DNA of 64,000 nucleotides from Bacteroidales bacterium (GTDB lineage: Bacteria > Bacteroidota > Bacteroidia > Bacteroidales > P3), in assembly GCA_017550405.1 (NCBI GenBank), contig JAFZPH010000062.1:1-64000 (forward strand), given 5' to 3'. Below, in pieces: positions 25,968-34,989 of the stretch. A program made the translations under genes and the position numbers. The notes under the pieces were generated by a model. That model did not search any database, was not told the origin of the DNA, and saw nothing but the letters and a program-made list of their open reading frames with translations. Every line of letters starts with the position of its first letter. The first letter of the stretch is position 1.

Positions 25968-27002
25968 TTATAAATCGCGGTGTTCGAGGATGAATGCACA
26001 GGCGGAGTCGATGATGTTGTCGCGTCCGGTGGTCTGGCAGGCGGGGCGGTCGAAGGGCAGGAGGATGTCGGGCGGGACGCCGTTCTCGTAGTTGCGGCCG
26101 TCGAGGGCGATGGTGCGTGTGATGGAGAAACGGTAGCGCCAGCCGTTGGGGAGCACGCCCATGGTGGGCAGGCCCATGCCGCCACCGGTGGTGTCGCCCA
26201 TCAGGATGATGTTGTCGTAGGCCTGTGTGGCCACGGCGAAGGTGCTGGCGGCACTGAAGCAACCCCTGTCGGTAAGCACCACCACTGGGTGGTCGTAGGG
26301 TCGGCCTGTGTTCACCGGCGCATAGGTCGGCTCGAGGGGTGTGAACTGGTCGTGGGCGGGACCGGATTTTATCTGACTGTAGTAGAGTATCTGTCCGTTG
26401 GAGGGCATGACGCTCAGCAGATTGTTGACATTGGAGAGGCTGCCGCCTCCGTTGCCGCGTAGGTCGAGGATCATGCCTTTGGCGTCGGGGTAAAAGGCGA
26501 TGATGTGGCGCAGACCGGCCTCGCTGACGCCGTTGTTGAAGGAGCCGTAGTAGAGGTAGATCACCTGTCCGTTGCACAGCGAGGTGTGGGCCAACCCTCC
26601 GGTGCTATGGTAGCGCGCGCCGAGGTAGTTGAGCACCACGACATTCATGTCGACACCCGACTGGGCGTAGAAGCGGCGATGGACGGTGTCGGACCGCGAG
26701 ACGTCGAAGGTGCCCACGAGGTTGACATGTCCGTCGTTGAGCCTGTCGAGCATGGCAGCACAGAGGGCGAAGAGGCTGTCGGAACCCATGGTGTCGTTAA
26801 CCATAGGGCGCAGAGAGCGGTAGACGGCCGACCAGTCGACCTGTTTGACGTCGAACATGGAGTACTGCTTGTCGACACGCTGCCACAGGTAGTCGAAGAC
26901 CTGTGCAGGGGTGGCTCTGGGTTCGTGCATCCAAGCCTTCTCGCATGCCGAGAAGATAAAAAGCATTGCGGCCAGGAGTGCCGCTGTGTACCATCGTTTC
27001 AT
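25968..27002 (-). CDS. S41-family peptidase, lipoprotein
   Basis: This 344-residue protein has a lipoprotein signal peptide (lipobox FSAC, Cys20). The C-terminal half shows the S41 (C-terminal processing protease/tricorn-like) core: MILDLRGNGGGSLSNVN (about residues 160-176), then PVVVLTDRGCFSAASTFAVA, where Ser in CFSAAS is the nucleophile, and MGDTTGGGMGLP. The N-terminal part has YDYLWQ/Y..FDVK helices as in Bacteroidota S41 lipoproteins. It is probably anchored in the outer or inner membrane and degrades periplasmic or environmental peptides; no PDZ domain is obvious. It overlaps the upstream gene by ATGA, so the two are translationally coupled. Confidence 0.92.
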   Translation of the reverse strand: MKRWYTAALLAAMLFIFSACEKAWMHEPRATPAQVFDYLWQRVDKQYSMFDVKQVDWSAVYRSLRPMVNDTMGSDSLFALCAAMLDRLNDGHVNLVGTFDVSRSDTVHRRFYAQSGVDMNVVVLNYLGARYHSTGGLAHTSLCNGQVIYLYYGSFNNGVSEAGLRHIIAFYPDAKGMILDLRGNGGGSLSNVNNLLSVMPSNGQILYYSQIKSGPAHDQFTPLEPTYAPVNTGRPYDHPVVVLTDRGCFSAASTFAVATQAYDNIILMGDTTGGGMGLPTMGVLPNGWRYRFSITRTIALDGRNYENGVPPDILLPFDRPACQTTGRDNIIDSACAFILEHRDL

Positions 27003-27796
27003 AAGCTAAAGAGTAATTGAAGGGTTAAACCATGCGAGGCTTGCTGCATGCGCCACGGTGCCACATCGTCGCGTGCAGAGACCCGCGAGGTGAGATAATG
27101 CCAGTCGTAGGACAGGGAAATCGCGTTGCCGTTCTTCAACCAGCGCGTGACGCCCAGGCGTGTCGACACACCAGGCAGGGCCGTCAGGTAGATGCGGTAT
27201 TGGTCGAATGCCGCGGAAAGGGGGTTGGCAATCTCGCGGTCGTAATTGTTCAGATAGGAGAAGCCGGGACGCAACATCAAGGCCACAGGCAGCAGGGACA
27301 GCTGCCCATGGAACATCCATCGAGGGATATTGATCTCGGCCCTGGCGGTGAGTGAGAGCACTGTGAAATTGGACATGCCGACGCAGGCATTGGAGAGCAG
27401 GGGGTTGTAGCGGATATCGAACATATCGCCCACTCCGGCTCCCGCCCACAAGCGCAGTGGACCGCAATCGACAAGGTGCCGGAGCATATCGAAACGGACC
27501 GAGAGTAAGCCTCCCCAGGTATGCAGGGCAGGAATACGGAGCACATAGCCGTATCCACCGCCACAGAGGGTAACGGAGGCATCGTAACGCCATAGGTCGT
27601 TTGAGCCCTCGAGGGATAGCGCCGGTGAAAGTTCGAATCCACGGTACACGATCGGAGCTGCTCCCAAATCGCGATAGACACCCACACCGACACCGCACCC
27701 GAGCCCCAACCGCCACTGCATATCGCCCGACTGCTGCGCACGGACCATAGACCATGGCAGCACTCCCAAAAAGAACACAAAAAACAATCGTTTCAT
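26999..27796 (-). CDS. secreted, probable outer-membrane beta-barrel protein
   Basis: The start MKRLFFVFFLGVLPW (265 residues) gives a signal peptide cut near VRAQ and is preferred to an ATG ten codons earlier. The rest alternates short glycine-rich and aromatic strands (LGLGCGVGVGVY, LSYDWHYL, LTLQLLFSL) and ends in a hydrophobic residue, as barrels do. I do not recognise a family. It overlaps the S41 lipoprotein gene (ATGA), so the pair may work together at the envelope. It is divergent from the coiled-coil lipoprotein gene at 27907, with a 110-bp shared promoter region. Confidence 0.7.
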   Translation of the reverse strand: MKRLFFVFFLGVLPWSMVRAQQSGDMQWRLGLGCGVGVGVYRDLGAAPIVYRGFELSPALSLEGSNDLWRYDASVTLCGGGYGYVLRIPALHTWGGLLSVRFDMLRHLVDCGPLRLWAGAGVGDMFDIRYNPLLSNACVGMSNFTVLSLTARAEINIPRWMFHGQLSLLPVALMLRPGFSYLNNYDREIANPLSAAFDQYRIYLTALPGVSTRLGVTRWLKNGNAISLSYDWHYLTSRVSARDDVAPWRMQQASHGLTLQLLFSL

Positions 27797-27837
27797 AAAA
27801 AATTTGTCGAAAATCTGTCTATTCAAAAAAAAAGATT

Positions 27838-27845
27838 TATCTTTG
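27838..27845 (+). promoter_or_regulatory. promoter box TATCTTTG
   Basis: TATCTTTG lies 62 bp before the ATG of the coiled-coil lipoprotein gene and fits TAnnTTTG. Confidence 0.6.
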
Positions 27846-27906
27846 CAATTCGATTACAAAAGTACAAATTATTTTTCACATAGCGAAATTTAAATACATA
27901 AATACA

Positions 27907-29280
27907 ATGAAGACAATAAGAAAGGTATCTATTTTCAAGGTGGCCGCTATTGCATTTATGGCTGCAGGTTGCCTTGTTTCCTGCAACCAAAACACCCAAA
28001 ACGGACCCACGGTGAACGAAATGCAGACGCGCCTGAACGACATCATGAAAGAGTATCAGGAGATGCAGAGCACCTGCGACGACTACAGCCGCCAACTTGC
28101 CGCAAAAGACAGTTCGATTCAAGCCCAGGCAGCCGAAATCCAACGTCTCATTGACCAGTTGAACAGCACAGGTAAGGGCACTGCCACCACACGGAGCAGC
28201 CGTACCGGTTCGAAGACCAACACCGCCAAGCTGAAGAAACTGAATGCCGAGCTCTCGGCCCGCAAAGCTGAGATCGCCCGCCTGCAGGAACGTTTGAACC
28301 AGCAGACCTCCGAGCTCAATGCGTTGAAGGCTGCCGACAATTACGCCGACCGCGAAGCACTCGCCCGTCTGCAGATGCTGGTGAAACAACAGGAGAACCG
28401 CATCATTGCCCTCACCAACGACAAAGTGCGCCTCACCTGCACCAACGACTCGCTGGTAGCTCATGTGGCCTACCTCATGGGTCAACGCGCCGAGAACGAG
28501 AATGCCACCAACGCAGAATATGTCGCCCAGGTCGCTGCATTGCAGAACCAAGTGGCCAACCAGCAGAACGAGATCAACCGTTTGAGAGAAGAACTTGCCA
28601 AACAGGCCGCCATCGCCTCCGAGGCTTCACAAAAGAGCGAAACCCCTGCCGAGACCAAGACCGATATAGCTAAGACCAAAGGTTCCATCAACAAGAAACT
28701 GGCTCAGTTGCAGGCTCAGTGCGACGAGTACTACGAGGAGCTGGAGCGTCTGCGTGCTGAGAACATCATCCTCAAGAATGAGAACGACAGCCTTCGGAGC
28801 GAGGTCGTCTCGATGAAGAAGAACGTTGAGAATGTGGCCGTCGAGAACGCCAAGATGGCTGCCAAGGTCAGCCGTGCCTCCGTCCTCTCCACTTCCGAGC
28901 TGAACGTCACTCCGCTGAAACGCCTCAGCAACGGCACCGGCAAGCCCACCTCGAGAGCTTCCGCCACCCACGCCTTCCGCATTGAGGGTTATCTGATGGG
29001 CAACTCGGTTGTCGAACCCGGCACCATCACCCTTTATGCCGTCATCACTTCGCCCTCCAATGTTGTGCTGCACAACGGTACCGTGGAGCAGAAGTTCGAC
29101 GCCAACGGTGTGCGTACCACCTACACGATGGTTCAGGCTTACGAGTTCACCGGCCAGACACGCCCCTTCGACATGAGCTGGAGCTGCGACGACCAGATGG
29201 AGCTGGAAGCGGGTGTCTACCGTCTCAGCCTCTACGCCAACGGCAACCTGATCGGGGTGACCGAGTTTAAGTTGAAATAA
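27907..29280 (+). CDS. coiled-coil lipoprotein, unknown function
   Basis: This 457-residue protein starts with a lipoprotein signal peptide (lipobox CLVSC, Cys near residue 26). Residues ~35-310 are dominated by heptad-like Leu/Ala/Glu/Gln/Lys patterns (for example LKKLNAELSARKAEIARLQE), a long coiled coil. A compact C-terminal domain of ~130 residues (AFRIEGYLMGNSVVEPG..., ending GVTEFKLK) looks beta-rich. It is probably an elongated periplasmic or surface-anchored protein. I recognise no named family. The MurL gene follows after 35 bp on the same strand, so it may head the MurL-MurD2-M20-C69 block. Confidence 0.75.
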   Translation: MKTIRKVSIFKVAAIAFMAAGCLVSCNQNTQNGPTVNEMQTRLNDIMKEYQEMQSTCDDYSRQLAAKDSSIQAQAAEIQRLIDQLNSTGKGTATTRSSRTGSKTNTAKLKKLNAELSARKAEIARLQERLNQQTSELNALKAADNYADREALARLQMLVKQQENRIIALTNDKVRLTCTNDSLVAHVAYLMGQRAENENATNAEYVAQVAALQNQVANQQNEINRLREELAKQAAIASEASQKSETPAETKTDIAKTKGSINKKLAQLQAQCDEYYEELERLRAENIILKNENDSLRSEVVSMKKNVENVAVENAKMAAKVSRASVLSTSELNVTPLKRLSNGTGKPTSRASATHAFRIEGYLMGNSVVEPGTITLYAVITSPSNVVLHNGTVEQKFDANGVRTTYTMVQAYEFTGQTRPFDMSWSCDDQMELEAGVYRLSLYANGNLIGVTEFKLK

Positions 29281-29315
29281 TCAGGGCTCATGCTTTGCCG
29301 CACGGAACAGTAATC

Positions 29316-30692
29316 ATGTCGAATCAGAGTATATACGATTCTTTCCGCAAGGCATACCCCGAGTTTGTCTACGAACGTTATGGATACGATGTGCAGTCCG
29401 ACGGGCTGCACATCGTTTTTACCTTCCGCATAGGTCACCATCGGTTTACGCCCGACGCTTTTTTCCCTGCCCGACCCTTTCTGCATTTCGACTTCCAGCC
29501 CCATGCGCTCGACACGCTGGTGTTTAACATCGGAATGATTGAACTGGTCAGTTACTGGAAAGCGTTCTGCCCTCCGCAGGTCACCATCGCCTGCGGGACA
29601 CTCGACGACGAGCAGAAGGCATTTTGGAAGAAGGTCTACTACAACGGTCTGGGTGAGTTTTTCTATCGTAACGGCATCGTAACCACGATGGACGATTTCA
29701 TGGAGATTGTATGTTCGGATGAGTCAATCAAACCATCAATCACCCAAGCAATCAATCACTCAAACAATCAAGCAATCTACCTGGTTCCCATCGGTGGAGG
29801 GAAGGACTCGGTGGTGACCCTCGAGCTGTTGCGCGACTTGACCGGCCAAAAGGGAGCCATCGTCCCGTTGATCATGAATCCGCGGGGTGCCACACTGGGC
29901 TGCATCAAGGCGGCAGGCTATAAGGAAGAGGATGCGCTGATTGTCCAGAGGTCGATTAACCCGCTGCTGCTGAAACTGAACAGCGAGGGGTGCCTGAACG
30001 GCCACACGCCCTTCAGCGCCATGCTGGCATGCTATTCGCTGCTTGCGTCGAGACTGAGCGGGATAAGGAATATCGCCCTCTCCAACGAATGGAGCGCCAA
30101 CGAGAGCACGGTGGTGGGTACCAGCGTGAACCATCAGTATTCGAAGGGTCTTGAATTCGAGAACGATTTCCGTCGATACGCAGCACGGTTTATCGACCCG
30201 GACTGCAACTATTTCAGTTTCCTCCGTCCGCTCTCCGAATTGCAGATTGCCATGCTGTTCAGTCGCCATGAGAAGTATTTCGATGTGTTCCGCAGCTGCA
30301 ACGCGGGGAGCAAGCAGGACGTGTGGTGCGGCCAATGCGCCAAATGTCTCTTTGCCTATATCATCCTCTCCCCTTTCATCCCTCCCGACAGGCTGCGTTC
30401 TATCTTCGGGAAGGATATGCTCAACGACCCACAGATGAAACAGTTTTTTGACGAGCTGACCGGCAGAGGGGAGACCAAGCCTTTTGAGTGTGTCGGCACC
30501 GTCGACGAGGTGAATGCCGCCCTGGGCATGGCTGTCGACAGATGGTATCCGGGCCACAGGCCTTGCCTCCTGGCTGATTTCAACCCTCCGGCATCCAGAA
30601 TCCCCCTCACCTCACTCCACACCGAACACAATCTTTCGAACATAGAATTCAACAATCTATTATCGCATGTACAGGCAGCAGCAGTTCAATGA
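29316..30692 (+). CDS. murL: UDP-MurNAc-L-Ala-L-Glu epimerase, MurL family
   Basis: The protein (458 residues from MSNQSIYDS; an in-frame ATG lies 21 bp earlier) has a PP-loop-type motif VPIGGGKDSVVTLELL near residue 155, the ATP-pyrophosphatase signature expected for an enzyme that uses ATP and releases AMP and PPi. Later come CNAGSKQDVWCGQCAKCLF with paired Cys, and a C-terminal helical part. In Xanthomonas, MurL converts the L-Glu of UDP-MurNAc-L-Ala-L-Glu to D-Glu after MurD2 adds L-Glu. Here the MurD-like gene overlaps by 26 bp, which is strong context. A low-complexity linker (about residues 137-153, SIKPSITQAINHSNNQ) precedes the P-loop and is coded by repeat-like CAATCA words. Confidence 0.85.
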   Translation: MSNQSIYDSFRKAYPEFVYERYGYDVQSDGLHIVFTFRIGHHRFTPDAFFPARPFLHFDFQPHALDTLVFNIGMIELVSYWKAFCPPQVTIACGTLDDEQKAFWKKVYYNGLGEFFYRNGIVTTMDDFMEIVCSDESIKPSITQAINHSNNQAIYLVPIGGGKDSVVTLELLRDLTGQKGAIVPLIMNPRGATLGCIKAAGYKEEDALIVQRSINPLLLKLNSEGCLNGHTPFSAMLACYSLLASRLSGIRNIALSNEWSANESTVVGTSVNHQYSKGLEFENDFRRYAARFIDPDCNYFSFLRPLSELQIAMLFSRHEKYFDVFRSCNAGSKQDVWCGQCAKCLFAYIILSPFIPPDRLRSIFGKDMLNDPQMKQFFDELTGRGETKPFECVGTVDEVNAALGMAVDRWYPGHRPCLLADFNPPASRIPLTSLHTEHNLSNIEFNNLLSHVQAAAVQ

Positions 30693-31977
30693 CCTTGTAG
30701 CGGGGAAGCGTATCCTCATTGCCGGATACGGCCGCGAGGGCAGGAGCACACACTGCCTGCTGCAGCGGCTTGCACCCGCTTCCTGCCTCACGGTTGCCAC
30801 GAACGACGACGAGATCTTCAAGGCGCTGGAGCAGGCCGCACGATGCAACCAGCCTTACGACCTTGTCGTCAAATCGCCCGGCATCCCCACAATGAAACTG
30901 GAGGGGCGCTGCGAGCTGGACACCGTGACCTCGCAGTGCGACCTCTTTCTGCAGGTGTACGGAGACCTTACCGTAGGGGTGACCGGTACAAAGGGGAAAA
31001 GCACCACGGCCACCCTGCTGGGACATGTGCTGAGCTCGTCACTGCCGGACAGGCATGTCGTCGTAGCCGGCAATATGGGCGTCCCCCTGTTCGACATTGT
31101 TGATGAGGTGGACGAGCAGACCGTTGTGGTGGCGGAATTGTCGTGCCACCAGTTGGAGAATATCCATCGTGGACCTCATGTCGGCATCATCCTCAACTTC
31201 TATCAGGAGCATCTGGACCATTACCACAGTTATCGCGACTACCAGATGGCCAAGATGCAGATGATGCTACGCCAAGAGGCCGGCGACCACTGCTTCTTCT
31301 GCACCGACAGCGCCGACCTCGTCGAGAGGGTGACTGAGTATAAGGCTCGGATAATCGCCACCCTCCACCCCTATTCTATCCAAGAGGCACGCCAAAGCGA
31401 CATCGCCCAAATGCCCACAGCACTACACGGCGACCACAATCTCAGCAACAGTTTCGCCGTACAGCAGGCCGCCGCCCTCTACGGCGTTTCGCTTACTCAA
31501 TTTGCACAGGCGCTTGCCAGTTTCCATGGTCTCCCCCACCGACTTGAACGGGTGGGCACATATAGGGATATTACTTTTTACAACGACTCTATCAGCACCA
31601 TCCCCGAGGCCACCATCGCGGCCCTGCAGGCGCTGCCACAAACCAATACACTGATTCTTGGCGGCTTCGACCGGGGTATCGACTATAGCCCTCTTGCCAA
31701 CTTCCTCACCTCCCAAAATGGTATCGACAACATCGTCTTTGTAGGCAAAGCCGGGCTGCGGATGAAAGAGGAGTGGGAACAGCTCTCGCCAAGTCCTCTT
31801 GAGGGGAAAAACCTGTTGGTCGAAAACAACTACACAACGATTGTTGCCTGGTGCTATCGGCACACCTATCCCAACACCATTTGCCTGCTCTCCCCTGCTG
31901 CCGCCAGTTACGACAGTTTCGACAACTTCGAACACCGCGGCAATACCTATAAAGAACTAATCATGCAGCAACAATGA
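30667..31977 (+). CDS. murD2: MurD2-type UDP-MurNAc-L-Ala ligase
   Basis: This 436-residue protein is a Mur-ligase with a Rossmann-like N-domain (RILIAGYGREGRST), the ATP-binding loop VGVTGTKGKSTT near residue 103, the HLDHYHSY metal region near 180 and the C-terminal LILGGFDRGIDYSPL substrate domain. It is shorter and more divergent than standard MurD. Because it overlaps the MurL gene and MurL works on L-Glu product, I assign the MurD2 role (adding L-Glu rather than D-Glu to UDP-MurNAc-L-Ala). A standard MurD with D-Glu specificity is the main alternative and can be separated by assay or by whether a second murD occurs elsewhere in the genome. The next gene starts on its stop codon (ATGA). 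Confidence 0.85.
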   Translation: MYRQQQFNDLVAGKRILIAGYGREGRSTHCLLQRLAPASCLTVATNDDEIFKALEQAARCNQPYDLVVKSPGIPTMKLEGRCELDTVTSQCDLFLQVYGDLTVGVTGTKGKSTTATLLGHVLSSSLPDRHVVVAGNMGVPLFDIVDEVDEQTVVVAELSCHQLENIHRGPHVGIILNFYQEHLDHYHSYRDYQMAKMQMMLRQEAGDHCFFCTDSADLVERVTEYKARIIATLHPYSIQEARQSDIAQMPTALHGDHNLSNSFAVQQAAALYGVSLTQFAQALASFHGLPHRLERVGTYRDITFYNDSISTIPEATIAALQALPQTNTLILGGFDRGIDYSPLANFLTSQNGIDNIVFVGKAGLRMKEEWEQLSPSPLEGKNLLVENNYTTIVAWCYRHTYPNTICLLSPAAASYDSFDNFEHRGNTYKELIMQQQ

Positions 31978-33068
31978 CCGACTACGCTTCCATACGCCAA
32001 GACCTCCACAGCCATCCGGGCATCTCGGGCGATGAGCACTACGCCCACGACCTCGTTGTGCGCCAACTGGCCTCCTGCCACCCCGACCAACTGTTCACAC
32101 ATGTAGGCGGCTTCGGTGTCGTGGCGGTATGGGGTACAGAACTTTCCCGTCCTACCATAGCCATCCGTGGCGACATCGACGCCCTTCCCATCGGTCACCG
32201 TTGCGGTCACGACGGCCATACCACCATCCTCCTGCAGCTGGCCGAACGGATAAGCGACAAGTCCCCTCGGTCATTCAACAACATCAACATCATTCTTGTC
32301 TTCCAACCCGAAGAAGAGACGGGAACGGGTTCCCGGAAAATCATCGACTCGGGCATATTACAACGATACAACATCAAAGCCATCTTCGGCTTCCACAATC
32401 TGCCGGGGTTCCCACTCGGCACAGTCGTCCTCAACTACCACACCTTTGCTGCGGCCTCCACAGGGGTCGTCTACCGCCTCACAGGCCGCAACACCCACGC
32501 CTCTACACCGGAGAAAGGTATCAATCCCGGACTGGCCGTTGCCGAAATCATTCAAGCCTTCAACCGTCTTAACAGTAGCGACACCGCCACCGACCGTTTC
32601 AGACAGTGTACGCTTATCTGCGTCCGTCTTGGTGAGGAAGCCTTCGGCACATCGGCAGGACAGGCCGACATCATGTTCACCCTGCGGGCCTTTACCAATA
32701 ACGCCATGCAGCAGCTCTTGGCCGAGGCCAACGACACCGTCAACCAAACGGCTGCACGTTATCACCTGCAGGTCGCCCAATCCTTAAGGGACCCATTCCT
32801 CGCCACCGAGAACAACTCCACGCTGGTAGAGTTTGTCGAGCAGCACTGCATCTGCCAGCAACGCCACGTTCTCACTCCCTTCCGCTGGTCGGAGGATTTT
32901 GCCAACTACCTGCAGCACTTCCCCGGTGCCATGTTCGGCATCGGCTCGGGCGAGAAACAGCCCGAACTGCACCATCCCGACTACAACTTCCCCGACTCGC
33001 TCATCAAACCCGCCTCCGATATACTCCTGAATATCATCGAGCATTTTTCAACAAACACCGAATTGTAA
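31974..33068 (+). CDS. M20-family amidohydrolase/peptidase
   Basis: This 364-residue protein overlaps the MurD2 gene by ATGA. Visible motifs are AIRGDIDALPI (about residues 60-70), CGHDGHTT (metal ligands near 75-82), FQPEEETGTGS (catalytic Glu pair near 106), FGFHNLPGFP near 130 and a C-terminal HHPDYNFPD metal region. It fits M20D aminoacylase/hippurate-type amidohydrolases, which cleave amide bonds of N-acyl amino acids or dipeptides using two divalent metal ions. The region between ALPI and CGHDGH is shortened compared with most members. Its place behind MurL-MurD2 suggests a peptidoglycan-peptide role, but that is inference. Confidence 0.9.
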   Translation: MTDYASIRQDLHSHPGISGDEHYAHDLVVRQLASCHPDQLFTHVGGFGVVAVWGTELSRPTIAIRGDIDALPIGHRCGHDGHTTILLQLAERISDKSPRSFNNINIILVFQPEEETGTGSRKIIDSGILQRYNIKAIFGFHNLPGFPLGTVVLNYHTFAAASTGVVYRLTGRNTHASTPEKGINPGLAVAEIIQAFNRLNSSDTATDRFRQCTLICVRLGEEAFGTSAGQADIMFTLRAFTNNAMQQLLAEANDTVNQTAARYHLQVAQSLRDPFLATENNSTLVEFVEQHCICQQRHVLTPFRWSEDFANYLQHFPGAMFGIGSGEKQPELHHPDYNFPDSLIKPASDILLNIIEHFSTNTEL

Positions 33069-33092
33069 AACATAATATAATACGAGAACACT

Positions 33093-34697
33093 ATGAAGAA
33101 GTTTTTATTTACGATTGTCTTGACAGCCCTGGCCTTCGCAACGACAGGTCAGGAGCTGAGCCAACCCGAGTTCGACGGGCAGAGCTGCACCAGCATCATG
33201 GTGGGCAAACGTGCTTCGCGCGACGGCAGCGTCATCACATCGCACACCTGCGACGGACGCTACCGCACCTGGATGCACATGGAACCCGCCGCCGACCATG
33301 AACCGGGAACCGTACACCCCGTCTACAAAGGTACGTTGCACACCACTTTCCGTGGCGACACTACCGGTGTGAAACTTGTGGGCGCCATCCCCGAAGCCGC
33401 ACACACCTATGCCTACCTCAACACGGCATACCCCTGTCTCAATGAGCATCAGCTGTCCATCGGCGAAAGTACTTTCGGCGGTCCCGACACCCTGCGCAAC
33501 CCTGCCGGCATGTTCCTTATCGAGGAACTGGAACGTGTAGCCCTGCAGCGCTGCACCACCGCCCGCGACGCCATCCGCCTGATTGGCGGCCTCGTCAAGG
33601 TTTACGGCTATGCCGACGGAGGTGAGTGCATCACCATTGCCGACCCCAAAGAGGTGTGGCAAATGGAGATTTTGGGCGAAGGCAAGGACAACATCGGTGG
33701 CGTCTGGGCAGCACAACGCATCCCCGACGACCATGTGGGAGTCAGCTGCAACATCCCCCGCATCGGTCGGCTGCAACGTTCCAACACTGAATACTTCATG
33801 TGCTCGGACAATATCGAGGCTGTCGCCCGCCGTTATGGCCTGTGGGACGGCAAGGGTGAGTTTATCTTCTGGAAAGCCTTCAACAGCAGCTACGCCAATG
33901 GCAAGAACTTCCGCGAGCGCGAATACTTCATCCTCAACGCTCTGGCACCCTCTATGGAACTGACCATGGACACCACCGAGCTGCCATTCTCCGTGCGTCC
34001 CGACCGCAATGTGGATGTACGCAAAGTGATGGAGCTCCTGCGCAGCACCTACGAAGGCACCGATATGGACATGTGCAAAAACGTCCGTATGCCCGTCACC
34101 CAGAAAGACAAGAACGGCAAAGAGCAAACCGACACCATCATCAGCCCCATCGCCAACCCCTGGCTCAGCTCGTCCATGCAGCGCACCCTCAACACCATCG
34201 CCCCCGGCACCATCGAGTTCCGTCGCACGGTCAGCGTAGCTTGGTGCTCCTATTCATTTGTATCCCAGCTGCGCGACTGGATGCCCGACTGCGTGGGCGG
34301 CATCTGCTGGATGTCCGTCGACAACCCTGGCCAGTCGCCACGCGTCCCCATCTTCTGCGGTGGCAGCGAACTGCCCCAGCCCTACAGCATCTGCGGCCAG
34401 AAAGAATACAACCCCGATGCCATCCTGTGGAAATACCGTCGTGCCAACAAACTGGCCACCGTGGCTTGGCAGCGCACCAAGGGCTCGATGAACAAAGAGC
34501 TGCAGCGTTTGGAGGATAACGTCTTCAACAGCCTCGAAGCCATCGAGCGCGAAGCCACCCGTCTCGACCGTCTCGGCCGTATCGACGATATGCGTGCCAC
34601 CCTCAACGGCTTCACCCGCAACCAGTACGAGAACACCTCCTTCGCCTGGAGCCAACTCGAAGCCAAATACTGGAACATGTTCGGCATGGGATTCTAA
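33093..34697 (+). CDS. C69-family dipeptidase, secreted
   Basis: This 534-residue protein has a signal peptide (cleavage near ATTGQ). The mature part starts close to SCTSIMVGKRASRDGS, where the first Cys (near residue 32) is the N-terminal nucleophile expected in C69/U34 dipeptidases after processing. Typical segments follow: AHTYAYLNTAYP, GGPDTL, YGYADGGECITIADPKEVWQ, VSCNIPRIG and the C-terminal GICWMSVDNPGQSP. The family hydrolyses dipeptides with broad specificity. It is 24 bp after the M20 gene on the same strand; its end is followed by a strong GTGAAAA-type hairpin at 34711-34777. Confidence 0.92.
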   Translation: MKKFLFTIVLTALAFATTGQELSQPEFDGQSCTSIMVGKRASRDGSVITSHTCDGRYRTWMHMEPAADHEPGTVHPVYKGTLHTTFRGDTTGVKLVGAIPEAAHTYAYLNTAYPCLNEHQLSIGESTFGGPDTLRNPAGMFLIEELERVALQRCTTARDAIRLIGGLVKVYGYADGGECITIADPKEVWQMEILGEGKDNIGGVWAAQRIPDDHVGVSCNIPRIGRLQRSNTEYFMCSDNIEAVARRYGLWDGKGEFIFWKAFNSSYANGKNFREREYFILNALAPSMELTMDTTELPFSVRPDRNVDVRKVMELLRSTYEGTDMDMCKNVRMPVTQKDKNGKEQTDTIISPIANPWLSSSMQRTLNTIAPGTIEFRRTVSVAWCSYSFVSQLRDWMPDCVGGICWMSVDNPGQSPRVPIFCGGSELPQPYSICGQKEYNPDAILWKYRRANKLATVAWQRTKGSMNKELQRLEDNVFNSLEAIEREATRLDRLGRIDDMRATLNGFTRNQYENTSFAWSQLEAKYWNMFGMGF

Positions 34698-34710
34698 GTA
34701 AAGTGAAATG

Positions 34711-34777
34711 TGAAAAGTGAAAAGTGAAATGATAGGGGTAATATCCACCCCTGTGAGGTTTCACTTTTCACTTTTCA
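34711..34777. terminator. hairpin of GTGAAAA micro-repeats after C69 gene
   Basis: Perfect 19-bp arms (34711-34729 and 34759-34777), built from AAGTGAAA words, enclose an inner AGGGGT/ACCCCT dyad. The position 14 bp past the dipeptidase stop suggests a terminator. No pure T-run follows, but the tail is T-rich. Confidence 0.6.
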
Positions 34778-34788
34778 ATTTTCATTTT

Positions 34789-34866
34789 TCTCCACGTATC
34801 TCGCGTATCACAAGTATTATTTATAAGTGTAAAATTTATACGTGTAATACGTGTGATACGTGGAGA
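34789..34866. repeat. 78-bp palindromic element
   Basis: The termini TCTCCACGTATC (34789-34800) and GATACGTGGAGA (34855-34866) are perfect 12-bp inverted repeats, with more CGTATCAC/GTGATACG words inside. It lies in the 292-bp gap before the MATE gene, which also contains CGTTATTTCG and ACACATTAACAC words at 34870-34945. Confidence 0.7.
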
Positions 34867-34989
34867 CCTTTAAATGCGTTAATTCGTTATTTCGTTATTT
34901 CGTAAATCGACTGACACGATAACACATTAACACGTTAACACATTCCTACATTTTCTCAATTCTCAATTCAAGAAGTTCTCAATTTCCCC

